From CAYONZ01 sp964405465 (GTDB lineage: Bacteria; Bdellovibrionota; Bdellovibrionia; Bdellovibrionales; JAMPXM01), in NCBI GenBank assembly GCA_964405465.1, contig CAYONZ010000009.1:16705-80704 (forward strand): a DNA stretch of 64,000 nucleotides, read 5' to 3'. Shown here piece after piece: positions 43,448 to 52,193 of this stretch. The translations under genes and the position numbers were made by a program. Under the pieces are notes generated by a model. It was not told the origin of the DNA and ran no database searches. It saw nothing but the letters and a program-made list of their open reading frames with translations. Positions within the stretch are counted from its first letter, which is position 1. Each line of letters begins with the position of its first letter.

Positions 43448-45052
43448 TTAAACATAATGAAAAGACGACGACGCAGGTAGATCCGTTTGATGAGTGGCAT
43501 AGACAGCGAAACCGTCGACACGCTGAAGCTGCAACTCAAACCGAGTACCAACTCCCAAGCGAGATTGCACATCAAACTGTCCCTTCACAGACTGCAGCAT
43601 AGCCTTGATGTGCGGCACAGTGAGACCATTCACCTGCACGATGTTCACACCTTTTTGCAGAGCTTGCCTTGCCTGATCGTCGGTCATACCTCGCCCATTA
43701 TCTTCTACCACAATCATCACAGAGCGCAGTCCTGCCTGCACCTGAAGCCGCACGACCCCCAGACCGCCACCAAGCGAGTGCACTCCACGCTCCATCAGAT
43801 AATCAACGATCTTCGTGATGTCACTCGCATTGACCGAAACTACAATGCGTTGATCAATAAACTTGGGTTCAACAAATTCAACGCGACGTTTTTTTCCGAT
43901 GGAGTAAAGCTCATCTTTCTGAGTCCATATCGCCTTTAATAATCCGATCAACTCATTCATAGACAGCACAGGACCATCGAACTCAACACCGTGCCGATCC
44001 GCAGAGAGTACGCCATCTGTACTGACATCTGCACCGACCTCTCCTCTGACATCTGCTCTGACATCTGAATTGCGCAATGCCACGCTTTGCAATCGCAAAA
44101 TGGCATCTTTCATTAGGCGGCGACTTTCCGGAGACATTTCAGTCTCAATCTGCGAGAGCTCCCGTAATACAGAAAGTGACGCCTGCATTTCTTTTTCCAA
44201 AGTATCCATTTTTCCCCCAATAGATTTTCGAACTATATCTTTTTCGGTTAAACTTGTATCATCAACGTCTTCAGCCAGAACCTCTTGAAACTCCGCAAGC
44301 GATCGCTCAGCGAGTGAACGCTCCAAGCTTTCATGGGATTGCAAATGCAATTGCTCCCAATCAACACCAAATCTCTCGAGCATAATGCGTTTGACCTCTG
44401 CGACCCAATCGAGTTGGGTGAGAATTCGAAAGCGCCTCAGTAAGCTCGATTTGTGTTGTATCCACAAATCGCCGAGCACCAAAAGAACCATATTGCTGAG
44501 CCATAGCAACCAAACATCTAGAGCCAAAAGCAAATCCTGGGATTTAAAAAACAGGGGAAACGAAATAAACAAGAGCGCAAAGGGAAGGTAGAGACCGCGC
44601 CATTCTTTAAGATCCCCACGAAAGGCATAGATCAAAAAGAATACGAACACAGAAGTGTACTGATAGGCCTGAATCGAATGAGTTCCCTCTACGATCGACT
44701 GACTCGCTTGCAGAGCTAAGGCCACCATCATAAAACTACAGCTCACTCTTTGCTTGGTGCTGATGGCAATCAATGAATTAAACCCAACAAACTGTGCCGA
44801 TAACAAAGCACCTACGACGTAAGCCAATCGACATCCCAGAACCCAAAAAAATGCGGGTTCACCAAAAAAATCAAAAGACAAAACCAGATAGACGAACCCC
44901 AGCAGACTGGCGAGCGTCCAAAACACTTGATCATCGAGATCCTGTGAGGAGAATCGCAGCTCGTACCGCAAAGATGACTTCACTTCATTCAAAAATAAAT
45001 GCATAAAACTCATAAACCTGACCTTTGCTGAACCTTGCGAAGCAGAATTCAT
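43448..45052 (-). CDS. Membrane histidine-kinase-like protein
   Basis: 534 residues from ATG 45052; TTG 45070 and ATG 45013 (AGGTCAGG upstream) are alternatives. About six hydrophobic segments lie between residues 40 and 190 and make up a 6-TM-type input domain. A cytoplasmic linker (about 200-340) is helical and contains SLAER repeats and a four-unit 12-bp repeat (SDVR ADVR GEVG ADVS). The C-terminal ATPase-like domain has VVEDNGRGMTDDQARQALQKG (G1 box) and SRLGVGTRFELQL (G2). I do not find a convincing H-box, so a direct phosphotransfer role is uncertain. It is divergent from an OmpR-type regulator across 450 bp, which may be its partner. Confidence 0.72.
   Translation of the reverse strand: MNSASQGSAKVRFMSFMHLFLNEVKSSLRYELRFSSQDLDDQVFWTLASLLGFVYLVLSFDFFGEPAFFWVLGCRLAYVVGALLSAQFVGFNSLIAISTKQRVSCSFMMVALALQASQSIVEGTHSIQAYQYTSVFVFFLIYAFRGDLKEWRGLYLPFALLFISFPLFFKSQDLLLALDVWLLWLSNMVLLVLGDLWIQHKSSLLRRFRILTQLDWVAEVKRIMLERFGVDWEQLHLQSHESLERSLAERSLAEFQEVLAEDVDDTSLTEKDIVRKSIGGKMDTLEKEMQASLSVLRELSQIETEMSPESRRLMKDAILRLQSVALRNSDVRADVRGEVGADVSTDGVLSADRHGVEFDGPVLSMNELIGLLKAIWTQKDELYSIGKKRRVEFVEPKFIDQRIVVSVNASDITKIVDYLMERGVHSLGGGLGVVRLQVQAGLRSVMIVVEDNGRGMTDDQARQALQKGVNIVQVNGLTVPHIKAMLQSVKGQFDVQSRLGVGTRFELQLQRVDGFAVYATHQTDLPASSSFHYV
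44021..44068 (-). repeat. Four 12-bp units in a kinase-like gene
   Basis: Units at 44021, 44033, 44045 and 44057 on the plus strand. On the minus strand they read SDVR, ADVR, GEVG, ADVS. Three are close copies; the GEVG unit has diverged. They sit in the linker before the ATPase domain. Confidence 0.9.
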
Positions 45053-45504
45053 ACCACTCTGCGAAAACAAGGCCAGTTATCAAGGGGCTGAAAACACGAG
45101 AAAATTATGAGTGCTCCACCTGCGGGTGACAAAATTTTGAACAGTTCTTGAACATTTTTCCTAAAGCCCGATGCTTTTTTTCAACCGACAATTGCTTCAC
45201 ATTTCGCAACGCTTCAAGTGGACCTTGCAAAAATAAACAAATTCATAGAATTTTGTTTATTCCTTTTGACTTCAACGCACCTCAAAAGACACTGTAAAAA
45301 CTACCACGCACCTTCATTGGGGATTTGTGAGTTTTTCTGTAAACACATTTTCTTTATAAATGAATTGGGTTTTTATGGTGCCTGAAGATTACTCGAAGCG
45401 AACGCTTGTTTCGTTTTCTGGACTATTCAGACACGCAAAAAAAGCTTGATGATAAAGAAAGAACTCGCAACACTGATAGGACATGGTGTGCAACCGGAGG
45501 AAAA
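45053..45504. other. Divergent intergenic region between kinase-like and regulator genes
   Basis: 452 bases. It holds a long AT-rich palindrome (45232-45261), a short AAGCG/CGCTT repeat at about 45397-45408, and the GGAGG ribosome site of the regulator (45496-45500). A longer in-frame opening from 45406 is rejected in favour of ATG 45505. I see no RNA gene. Confidence 0.5.
45232..45261. promoter_or_regulatory. AT-rich palindrome in the divergent promoter region
   Basis: AATAAACAAATTC, three bases, GAATTTTGTTTATT. The arms pair over 13 bases with one bulge. It lies between the start of the membrane kinase-like gene (180 bp away) and the regulator gene (244 bp away). No T-tract directly follows, so an operator is more likely than a terminator. 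Confidence 0.4.
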
Positions 45505-46251
45505 ATGGATCGCAAAAAGAAAAAAATCATGGTTATTGATGACGAAGCTGAGATCTGTGATTTTATCGACGATCTTCTTTCATTTCGTTTTGATATTATT
45601 AAGGCGAATAGTGGTGAAGTGGCACTGAAACTAATTGCAGGAGAACCTCCTGATTTGATCATTTTAGATATGCATCTCCAACAGATGAGCGGGCTCGAAG
45701 TTTGTCAAAAACTTCGTGAGAATCCACAAACTAAACACATCCCAGTGCTCATTTACACTGGTCATGAGGATATTGAAAACGTCACTGAAGCATTTGATCG
45801 TGGAGCTGATGATTTCATCTCAAAAAGCGCGCGACCTAAAGAACTCATTGCACGCATTCTTTCGAAAGTTCGTCGCATTGAGGAAAAGGAAGATATCGCT
45901 GACGTTTTACAGTGCGGCAACCTCACTCTTGATTCGCGCAAAATCGAGGCCTCAATTGACGGCAAAGCACTGGATTTGAGCGTACTCGAATTCACATTGC
46001 TCACATTTTTTGTAAAGAATCGGGATCGAGTCATGAGTCGCCAACATATTCTTGAGGGCGTTTGGAAGGATGCTGTTGTTTCAAATCGTACAATTGACAC
46101 CCATATGGTCTATCTTCGCAAGAAACTGAGTGGATTCAATCATGTATTGGCCACCGTTTATGGCGCCGGATACATTCTTAAGGCCGCACGTAATCCCCTG
46201 GAAAAGAACAGTGTTTTTGAGGCAGAAGAGTTGTCCGAAACTGTGAGCTAA
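45505..46251 (+). CDS. OmpR-family response regulator
   Basis: 248 residues from ATG 45505, preceded by CGGAGG. The receiver (about 5-120) has IMVIDDEAEI, phospho-Asp in LIILDMHLQQMSG and Lys in DDFISKSARPKE, all in place. The C-terminal winged helix (about 135-225) has LSVLEFTLLTFFVKN, SRQHILEGVW and SNRTIDTHMVYLRKKL, typical of OmpR/PhoB. It probably activates or represses transcription when phosphorylated. The adjacent divergent membrane protein is the natural candidate sensor. A strong terminator follows. Confidence 0.92.
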   Translation: MDRKKKKIMVIDDEAEICDFIDDLLSFRFDIIKANSGEVALKLIAGEPPDLIILDMHLQQMSGLEVCQKLRENPQTKHIPVLIYTGHEDIENVTEAFDRGADDFISKSARPKELIARILSKVRRIEEKEDIADVLQCGNLTLDSRKIEASIDGKALDLSVLEFTLLTFFVKNRDRVMSRQHILEGVWKDAVVSNRTIDTHMVYLRKKLSGFNHVLATVYGAGYILKAARNPLEKNSVFEAEELSETVS

Positions 46252-46321
46252 TCACACTAGTACGAAGCTTTTAGAACCAAGGTTTTGTTGTTCAAAGATT
46301 GTTTAGTCCGATAAATTCGAA

Positions 46322-46354
46322 AATGCGGGAGATCAATGCTCTCGCATTTTTTTT
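46322..46354 (+). terminator. Intrinsic terminator after the OmpR-type gene
   Basis: AATGCGGGAG and CTCTCGCATT form a 10-bp stem (one G-T pair) with a seven-base loop, followed by eight T residues. It ends the regulator transcript about 70 bases past the stop. Confidence 0.9.
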
Positions 46355-46413
46355 AGACTCTGTTTTTTTGAGATTGTTTTTTTGGACTCTTTTTTAAGTT
46401 TCCGGTTCTGTTT

Positions 46414-47307
46414 TTAAGACTCTAGTTCGCGACTTTGATGAAACTTTTTAAAATCGATCACACCTAGGCCACGCTCATTGCGAGAGAAAATATCCTCAAA
46501 ACGACGCCCCCATAGAATCTCGTCAAACAAGTAAGAGTGCCTCACATATACATTCTGCGAATACGTGTCATCGACCCCAGAAAAGGTCACGACAAACTCG
46601 GGTTCAAGCAGGGCAAGTGAGTTTTTGTCCAACCCAAAGAGCGGGCTATTCTCATCGATCACATGCACCACCTGCCAGGTCAGCGCAAACACCGGCGTGC
46701 GGCTCCGCAGGAGCTTGAGGTCATGAAATGTTCGTAGGCGTTCACCCTCTAAGGTCATTTCAGTCTTCATCATCGTGAGATTCATCGAGGCTTCAATGAT
46801 TTGATTATTGCGTTCATTCGCCAAACGAAAAATGAGGATCGGTTTTTGGTTACGAACCGAAATCAGCGCGTGCTCACTAAATACTATCTTCGCAGTAGGC
46901 CGACTGAATTTAGCAAACATCAAGGCAGACGCCAAAGCGAAGCCTAAAAGCCCAAGCAAAGCCTCAACCGTCGCCAAAAAATTAGCAAAAATTCCTTTCG
47001 GATGCATATATCCGTACCCAATGGTGGCCATCGTTTGTACGCTAAAGAAGAATGCGTCGACAAAAGAATCGGGCCTGGCATTTTCGATTGAGTTGGGTGT
47101 TAACAAATAGAGGCCAGCAAAACCACAATTTAAAAGTAGAAAAACAACCAATACAATGGCGACAACCACTCCCCACTTGGCCTTCAAAATCATGTGAAAA
47201 AAATCACTCAACAGGTGTTTCTTAAAACCGAGCCGCTCCACTTGCACACGGCCATCACGATTGATCAAGCGCACTGTCGCAGCTGGTTTTAACGATTCAT
47301 GACTCAT
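46414..47307 (-). CDS. Inward-rectifier potassium channel (KirBac)
   Basis: 297 residues. Two membrane helices (about 45-70 and 110-133) flank a pore helix and the selectivity filter TIGYGY (95-100). The N-terminal amphipathic part and the cytoplasmic immunoglobulin-like domain (about 140-285, with RLANERNNQIIEASMNLTMM and LTWQVVHVIDENSPLFG) match KirBac channels, which conduct K+ across the inner membrane as tetramers. Length is normal. The ATG lies 11 bases inside the end of the upstream M23 peptidase gene, so the two are translationally coupled, an unusual pairing. It converges on the OmpR-type gene. Confidence 0.93.
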   Translation of the reverse strand: MSHESLKPAATVRLINRDGRVQVERLGFKKHLLSDFFHMILKAKWGVVVAIVLVVFLLLNCGFAGLYLLTPNSIENARPDSFVDAFFFSVQTMATIGYGYMHPKGIFANFLATVEALLGLLGFALASALMFAKFSRPTAKIVFSEHALISVRNQKPILIFRLANERNNQIIEASMNLTMMKTEMTLEGERLRTFHDLKLLRSRTPVFALTWQVVHVIDENSPLFGLDKNSLALLEPEFVVTFSGVDDTYSQNVYVRHSYLFDEILWGRRFEDIFSRNERGLGVIDFKKFHQSRELES

Positions 47308-47890
47308 AGAGTGCCCCCAAAACCAAGCGTGGATCCGGATATATTTTTAATGCGAGTTCTCGATCCCGTTCATTCACAACTCCCGGAAGATCCGCCCGTT
47401 CTGGACGTTCGAGAGAAAGCTGAAAATGTAAATGCGGATTCCATCCGCCGTTTTCATGCGAGCCCCCCACATGGGCAATCACCTCGCCCGCATAGATTTT
47501 TTTGCCAACATAAAGTGACTCGAGCGATGCCGTTGAAAGATGTCCCCAGAGCGCAAACAATTCATCTGCACCCAAAAAATGCCTGGTCACAATTGTCGGC
47601 CCATAATCACCTGGTGCCGTGTTGTTTTGAAAGAGAAAAACTTCGCCATCGAAAAAACAAAAAACTTCAGTTCCTTCAGGGGCGGCAAGATCAATTCCCA
47701 TATGAATATCGCGGTTGCCTCCAAATAGGTCGGCCGTGTACATTGCCACGCGCTTTTCATTGTACTTGCCGACGCCGTAATCAGAGCGCCGCACCCGATT
47801 CGGATCATATCCTTGAGTAAAATCATAAACTTCGTAATCAACTGGCATTTTGATCACTGGGTGGTAACGGAATTTCGTGAAATCAATCAT
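47297..47890 (-). CDS. M23-family zinc metallopeptidase-like protein
   Basis: 197 residues from ATG 47890; a GTG 11 codons earlier is possible. The M23 (LytM) domain spans about 45-180. Zinc ligands are visible: HMGIDLAAPEGTEV (H-x3-D), WGHLS and HLHFQLS (H-x-H). Enzymes of this family cut peptidoglycan cross-links. No signal peptide or membrane segment is seen, so either it stays in the cytoplasm, uses another export route, or the start is wrong. The ribosome site is weak. Its 3' end overlaps the KirBac gene by 11 bases. Confidence 0.82.
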   Translation of the reverse strand: MIDFTKFRYHPVIKMPVDYEVYDFTQGYDPNRVRRSDYGVGKYNEKRVAMYTADLFGGNRDIHMGIDLAAPEGTEVFCFFDGEVFLFQNNTAPGDYGPTIVTRHFLGADELFALWGHLSTASLESLYVGKKIYAGEVIAHVGGSHENGGWNPHLHFQLSLERPERADLPGVVNERDRELALKIYPDPRLVLGALYES

Positions 47891-47916
47891 ATGATTGCAG
47901 TCTAGAAATGAGTGCG

Positions 47917-47945
47917 TTGACACACAACAACTTTCGCAGTTTTAT
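47917..47945 (+). promoter_or_regulatory. Candidate promoter of the RCC1-like gene
   Basis: TTGACA (47917-47922), 17 bases, TTTTAT (47940-47945). The start codon is 37 bases further on. A perfect -35 and correct spacing; the -10 matches four of six bases. By eye only. Confidence 0.45.
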
Positions 47946-47981
47946 TTTTACACCGTGAACGGTTCTGCTTAGGATCTCCTC

Positions 47982-49748
47982 ATGGGCATTCACCAAATGA
48001 TTTCATTTCGGGGCACACTAAGCAGAAGTTATTCTAGCGCCAAACAAATGAGCCTTTTCATTCTTTTGGCTCTGGTGGCACTGATTCTTAATTGTCCAAG
48101 CAACGTGTGGGCAATCTCCGCTCATTTTTCGGGAAATTCATGGAGCAATTCACCTCAGAGCGACACTTTTCATCCGCTCGCAGCCGACCACTACCATCTT
48201 TGTGGATTAAAAAGTGGGCAGATTTTTTGCCAACCCAACCCAAATGGGCTTGCGCCGCTCTTTGAGCAAATTCAAACTGTTGTTTCGTTCAATCATTCCT
48301 CTTGTTTACTCGAGGCCAACGGCAAAATGGAATGCTGGGGCGATGACAGTCAAATGCGACGTGGCATCACCGCACTCAACCAACTTAAGTTGCAAATCAA
48401 AGCTGTTTACACTGGCCCTCAGACACTTTGCGCTCTCAGCGCCCAAACACTTTTCTGTATCGGCGATACCGAATGGCAACCCAACACCAAACCGCGAACG
48501 GGCGATATCACCCTGGAGACCCTAGACAAAACGGTCAACGCCATCGCCATTGGCGAAGGATTCATTTGCTTTGCTCGAAACAAAAAAGTTTCCTGCAAAT
48601 TCGATCCTAATAGAGCATTTCCAATGATTCCGAATGATCTTAGCGCAGACCATATGGTCGCGGCAAAATCAGATCCGACCCTTTGTACCATCGAAAAGAA
48701 TTCCGTTCGATGTTTTGATGACGGTGGAGAAATTCAACTCGCTCTCCCGAAGTTTAAAAATCCTCGTGAGCTTAAAGCAGGCAACCATCACTTTTGCCTC
48801 ACTGATGATAGCGGGCTCGTTTGCTGGGATACTCGCCAGCAGGATTTCGACGCGGCAAAAGTACCCGCCGATCTTCAACCGTTTTCGAGCTACGAACTCG
48901 GCAGTGATTTCACCTGTGCCCTTCTCAAAAATTTTCAGGTTCGCTGCTGGGGAGGGCTAAGGGATTTTGCAGTCTTGCAAAAGAAGGACTTCCACCTTGC
49001 CGCTGGACATGATCATATTTGTGCATATGATACGAACACGGTTTCCTGTACGGGTGACAATCGGTATTCGCAACTTCAGGCGCCAATTCAAAAAAAGCAA
49101 TTTCTTGGAATGACCGGTGCCGCCGGATCTATCTGCGCCTACTCCAGCAACCGAATACAATGTGCAGGAGAGATTAATGATTATGTTCCAGAATGGCCAA
49201 CTGTCACAGAGGTCTCAGCCTTGGCCATACAAAACGTAGGATTATGCGTGATTGCTGGCCCTATGAACCAGCATCGAATTGAGTGTTTTGGCTCGGGCGC
49301 CAATGACCCGCGACCTCCTCTCGATAATCCATTGCGTATTTCGGCTTCAGACAATGCCTATTGTGCCACTGGAGAAAATCGAATGAACTGCTGGGGGGCC
49401 TCTGCGCCCGAAGGATGGCCTTTGCTCAATTCCTCTCCCAAACAGCTCATCATTGGTCTCAATCTTTCATGTTTAAATGATCGTCTCGGGCTCGCTTGCT
49501 GGGGCGATTCACTTGATCATTTCTTGCCAGAATATCAAGAGCCAGGATTGTTTACCGAGATTGCAATCGGACGAGTTCATGGATGCGGAATCACCTACGA
49601 TCACCGCGTTCTTTGCTGGGGTGGGAATTTTGCGGACCAACTCAATATCCCCACTCTTTCAAAGCCAACACACATTTTTGCGGCAGATGATTACACATGT
49701 GTTGTCGATGGCCCCAAAAATATCTGCTGGGGAGAACCCACTCCCTAA
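47982..49748 (+). CDS. Secreted RCC1-like beta-propeller protein with paired cysteines
   Basis: 588 residues from ATG 47982, with AGGATC upstream. The hydrophobic segment LFILLALVALILNCPSNVWA (about 25-44) is a signal peptide, probably cut after VWA. The rest is about 13 short repeats, each of the form x-x-C-A-L ... x-V-x-C-W-G, as in RCC1/BLIP-II proteins (for example MECWGDDSQ, VRCWGGLRD, VLCWGGNFAD). Almost every repeat has two cysteines, suggesting one disulphide per blade pair. RCC1-type propellers bind proteins or, in BLIP-II, inhibit beta-lactamase. Here the target is unknown, and location is periplasmic or secreted. Confidence 0.78.
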   Translation: MGIHQMISFRGTLSRSYSSAKQMSLFILLALVALILNCPSNVWAISAHFSGNSWSNSPQSDTFHPLAADHYHLCGLKSGQIFCQPNPNGLAPLFEQIQTVVSFNHSSCLLEANGKMECWGDDSQMRRGITALNQLKLQIKAVYTGPQTLCALSAQTLFCIGDTEWQPNTKPRTGDITLETLDKTVNAIAIGEGFICFARNKKVSCKFDPNRAFPMIPNDLSADHMVAAKSDPTLCTIEKNSVRCFDDGGEIQLALPKFKNPRELKAGNHHFCLTDDSGLVCWDTRQQDFDAAKVPADLQPFSSYELGSDFTCALLKNFQVRCWGGLRDFAVLQKKDFHLAAGHDHICAYDTNTVSCTGDNRYSQLQAPIQKKQFLGMTGAAGSICAYSSNRIQCAGEINDYVPEWPTVTEVSALAIQNVGLCVIAGPMNQHRIECFGSGANDPRPPLDNPLRISASDNAYCATGENRMNCWGASAPEGWPLLNSSPKQLIIGLNLSCLNDRLGLACWGDSLDHFLPEYQEPGLFTEIAIGRVHGCGITYDHRVLCWGGNFADQLNIPTLSKPTHIFAADDYTCVVDGPKNICWGEPTP

Positions 49749-50097
49749 AAGCCAGGCCAGACCCGACCGATTCCGCCTCAAATCAACAAGTGCGCGAAGT
49801 GCCCAAACCCGGCCCCAGAGGTCAACGGCACCTCGATTGCGAGAATACTAAAGTCTTATCTCCAAATGTAAGATCACGGCCTAAGCCGCTCACTATTTTG
49901 ATTCAAATTAAGTCATTTGGAGACTTATTTCAAGATACAGAATGTCTTCTATATTCTTGTAATATATAGGTAATTATAATTTTTTAGCAGGCTTTAAATC
50001 GTTTTAATTTAAATGTTAATTTAACTTAATCAAATAACCATTTGATTTTTCGTGTGTGTTATTCGATATTATAAAACAGATATTTGAAAGGAAACTT
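49749..50097. other. Intergenic region upstream of tetR
   Basis: 349 bases with no gene. It contains an inverted repeat CTCCAAATG (49860-49868) / CATTTGGAG (49914-49922) and two direct copies of TTAATTTAA twelve bases apart (50004-50012, 50016-50024), possible TetR operator half-sites. A loose promoter (TTGATT 50042, TATTAT 50067, 19-base spacer) precedes tetR. Confidence 0.45.
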
Positions 50098-50781
50098 GTG
50101 AATATCAAGAAGACTAAGCAGAAAAAACACGAATCCATCCCCCACGAAGAGAGTCATAAAGACTCCCGCCAGGCACTTCTCGACGCTGCAAAGATCGTTT
50201 TTGCGGAACGTGGCTTCGAAGGAGCAACAGTCAAAGATCTTGCCGACCACGCCAAAGTAAATGTCAGCATGGTGAGCTATTACTTTGGCGGTAAAGAAAA
50301 TCTCTATAAATCCTGCCTCGAGACATTCGGAAAAGAACAACTGGCAGCTGCGGAACGGGTGCTAAAACCTGCAACATCGATCGAAGACTTTCGCCTGCGA
50401 TTACAGCTTTTTCTTGAAGAGTTCATGGGCTGTCATTTACGAGAACACGAAATGTGTAAAATTCTTCATCGCGATCTTCACTCACTTCACCAAGTCGCCC
50501 TTGAAGTTTTCAAGAGCAGTTTTTTACCACTGATCTTTCGTCTACAAGACTTTTTTAACAGTGCACGTGATGCTAAAATTGTTCGAAGTGACATGGATCC
50601 CGATATCACAACTGGAATGCTTTTTGGTGCAGCCATTCAAATGCTACATATGGACGGCATTCGTCGAGAAGTGATGGGAAAAACCATCGCAGATCCGGAG
50701 TATCAACAATTGATCATCAAACATCTCATTCAAAACCTAGTGCATGGAATTGCACATGAAAAGACTCAGGAGAAAAAATGA
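50098..50781 (+). CDS. TetR-family transcriptional regulator
   Basis: 227 residues from GTG 50098, which has AAAGGA at 50087-50092; the frame opens earlier at 50056. The N-terminus is Lys-rich. The helix-turn-helix (about 22-70) has ALLDAAKIVFAERGFEGATV and VNVSMVSYYFGGKENLY. The C-terminal ligand domain (about 85-220) is helical, of the CerR/C-terminal type common for efflux regulators. Its stop overlaps the tolC start (ATGA), so it is the first gene of the efflux operon and likely represses it. Confidence 0.9.
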   Translation: MNIKKTKQKKHESIPHEESHKDSRQALLDAAKIVFAERGFEGATVKDLADHAKVNVSMVSYYFGGKENLYKSCLETFGKEQLAAAERVLKPATSIEDFRLRLQLFLEEFMGCHLREHEMCKILHRDLHSLHQVALEVFKSSFLPLIFRLQDFFNSARDAKIVRSDMDPDITTGMLFGAAIQMLHMDGIRREVMGKTIADPEYQQLIIKHLIQNLVHGIAHEKTQEKK

Positions 50782-52193
50782 AAAACAAATTACCGCAGAG
50801 AGCACAGCAGCTTTTGATGCTCAATTTGATTTTTATCAGTCTAACTGCCAAAGCCGAAGTTCTAAATCTTGCTGATTACTTAGACCAGGTAAAAGAAAAA
50901 AATCAAACCTATCAGGCCGCTTCCAAGTCAATCGATGGAGCTCATGGATATGCCGATGAGTATAAGCTTCTTACTGCTCCCGTCGGTTTTGCTCAGGTTC
51001 AGTCTTACGATGACAAAAAGCCTAATCCGCTTATTCGCGCTCCAGGATCAGGATCTGATAGCCTATCCTTCGGTGTTCAACAACAAACCGATTTTGGACT
51101 GAGCGGTAAGCTTTCGTACACCTTTGATTCTATGGACTACCGAGGTTTAGTTCCAAAATATTATGAGGGACGACCAAGCTTAGATCTCACTCAATCCCTC
51201 TGGCGCAACGGCTTTGGTGCCGAGGTTCAAGCACAAAAGCAAGCACTCGCAGCCGCTAGTGAAGCAAAATCAGCATCGGAGCAGTTTCGCATGAAGACTG
51301 TTTTACTTGAGGCAGAGAGCAGCTACTGGCGCCTGGCACTGGCACGTGAAACTCGCAATGTGGCCCATGAAGCACTTATTCGGGCTGAAAAAATATTTGC
51401 ATGGAATGCGAATCGCTCAAAGCTTGGACTGGGTGACAGAGCCGATATGTTGCAAGCAGAGGCGGCACTCCAAGCTCGAAAGATTGATTTACGATCCGCC
51501 GAAGATGAAGTCGCAGCTTCAGCACGCGCGTTCAATAGCTCAAGAGGAATCGCAAGCGAAGATGTGGCCGACTCACTTGAGCCAATTCAAACCGAGCGCT
51601 TCAAAGCGATTCAGGAACCTGTCCGCGTGGCTGTACGCGAAGACCTAAAGGCTGCACAAGCTCAAGCCAGAGCCCTGCAAGCGAATGCTGAACTTTCGCG
51701 AGAGAAATACCGACCCACTCTCGATGCCTACGGCTCTTTTGCTCTCAATGGCAACTCCAACGAGGGAAACCAAGCCATTCGCGATTCGTTTGAACTCAAT
51801 CGCACCATGGTCGTGGGCCTCAAGTTTTCTAGCCCTCTCGACTTTGGCTTGCTGAATAGCGCTCGCGAAGGATACGCGCTCGAGAAAGTTGCGGCCGATT
51901 ACAACTTACAAAGAAAGACTTTTGAACAAGAACGCGATTGGTCTGATCTAACAAAAAGATTTTCTCAAGCCAAAGCCCGTCTGCAGATGGCAACTGAGCT
52001 TGAGAAAATTCAAAAAGACAAACTCGCTTACGAACGCGATCGCCATTCTCGAGGGCGCACAACGACCTATCAGATTTTAATTTTCGAATTGGATTTCGAA
52101 CAGGCCCAGCTGGCTCGGATTCGAACTTTGGCTGAATTGTTACAAATTAATGCGCAAATGAAACTTTATGGGGTGTCATATGAATCTCGCTGA
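50778..52193 (+). CDS. TolC-family outer-membrane efflux protein
   Basis: 471 residues. The signal peptide (QLLMLNLIFISLTAKAE) is followed by long alpha-helical repeats typical of TolC channels (LRMKTVLLEAESSYWRLALA-like and LGLGDRADMLQAEAALQARK) with Ala/Gln-rich heptads. The pattern and length fit the family (~430-500). It forms the exit duct across the periplasm and outer membrane for the RND pump encoded next. Translation is coupled to tetR (ATGA) and its 3' end overlaps the RND start by 14 bases. Confidence 0.88.
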   Translation: MKNKLPQRAQQLLMLNLIFISLTAKAEVLNLADYLDQVKEKNQTYQAASKSIDGAHGYADEYKLLTAPVGFAQVQSYDDKKPNPLIRAPGSGSDSLSFGVQQQTDFGLSGKLSYTFDSMDYRGLVPKYYEGRPSLDLTQSLWRNGFGAEVQAQKQALAAASEAKSASEQFRMKTVLLEAESSYWRLALARETRNVAHEALIRAEKIFAWNANRSKLGLGDRADMLQAEAALQARKIDLRSAEDEVAASARAFNSSRGIASEDVADSLEPIQTERFKAIQEPVRVAVREDLKAAQAQARALQANAELSREKYRPTLDAYGSFALNGNSNEGNQAIRDSFELNRTMVVGLKFSSPLDFGLLNSAREGYALEKVAADYNLQRKTFEQERDWSDLTKRFSQAKARLQMATELEKIQKDKLAYERDRHSRGRTTTYQILIFELDFEQAQLARIRTLAELLQINAQMKLYGVSYESR

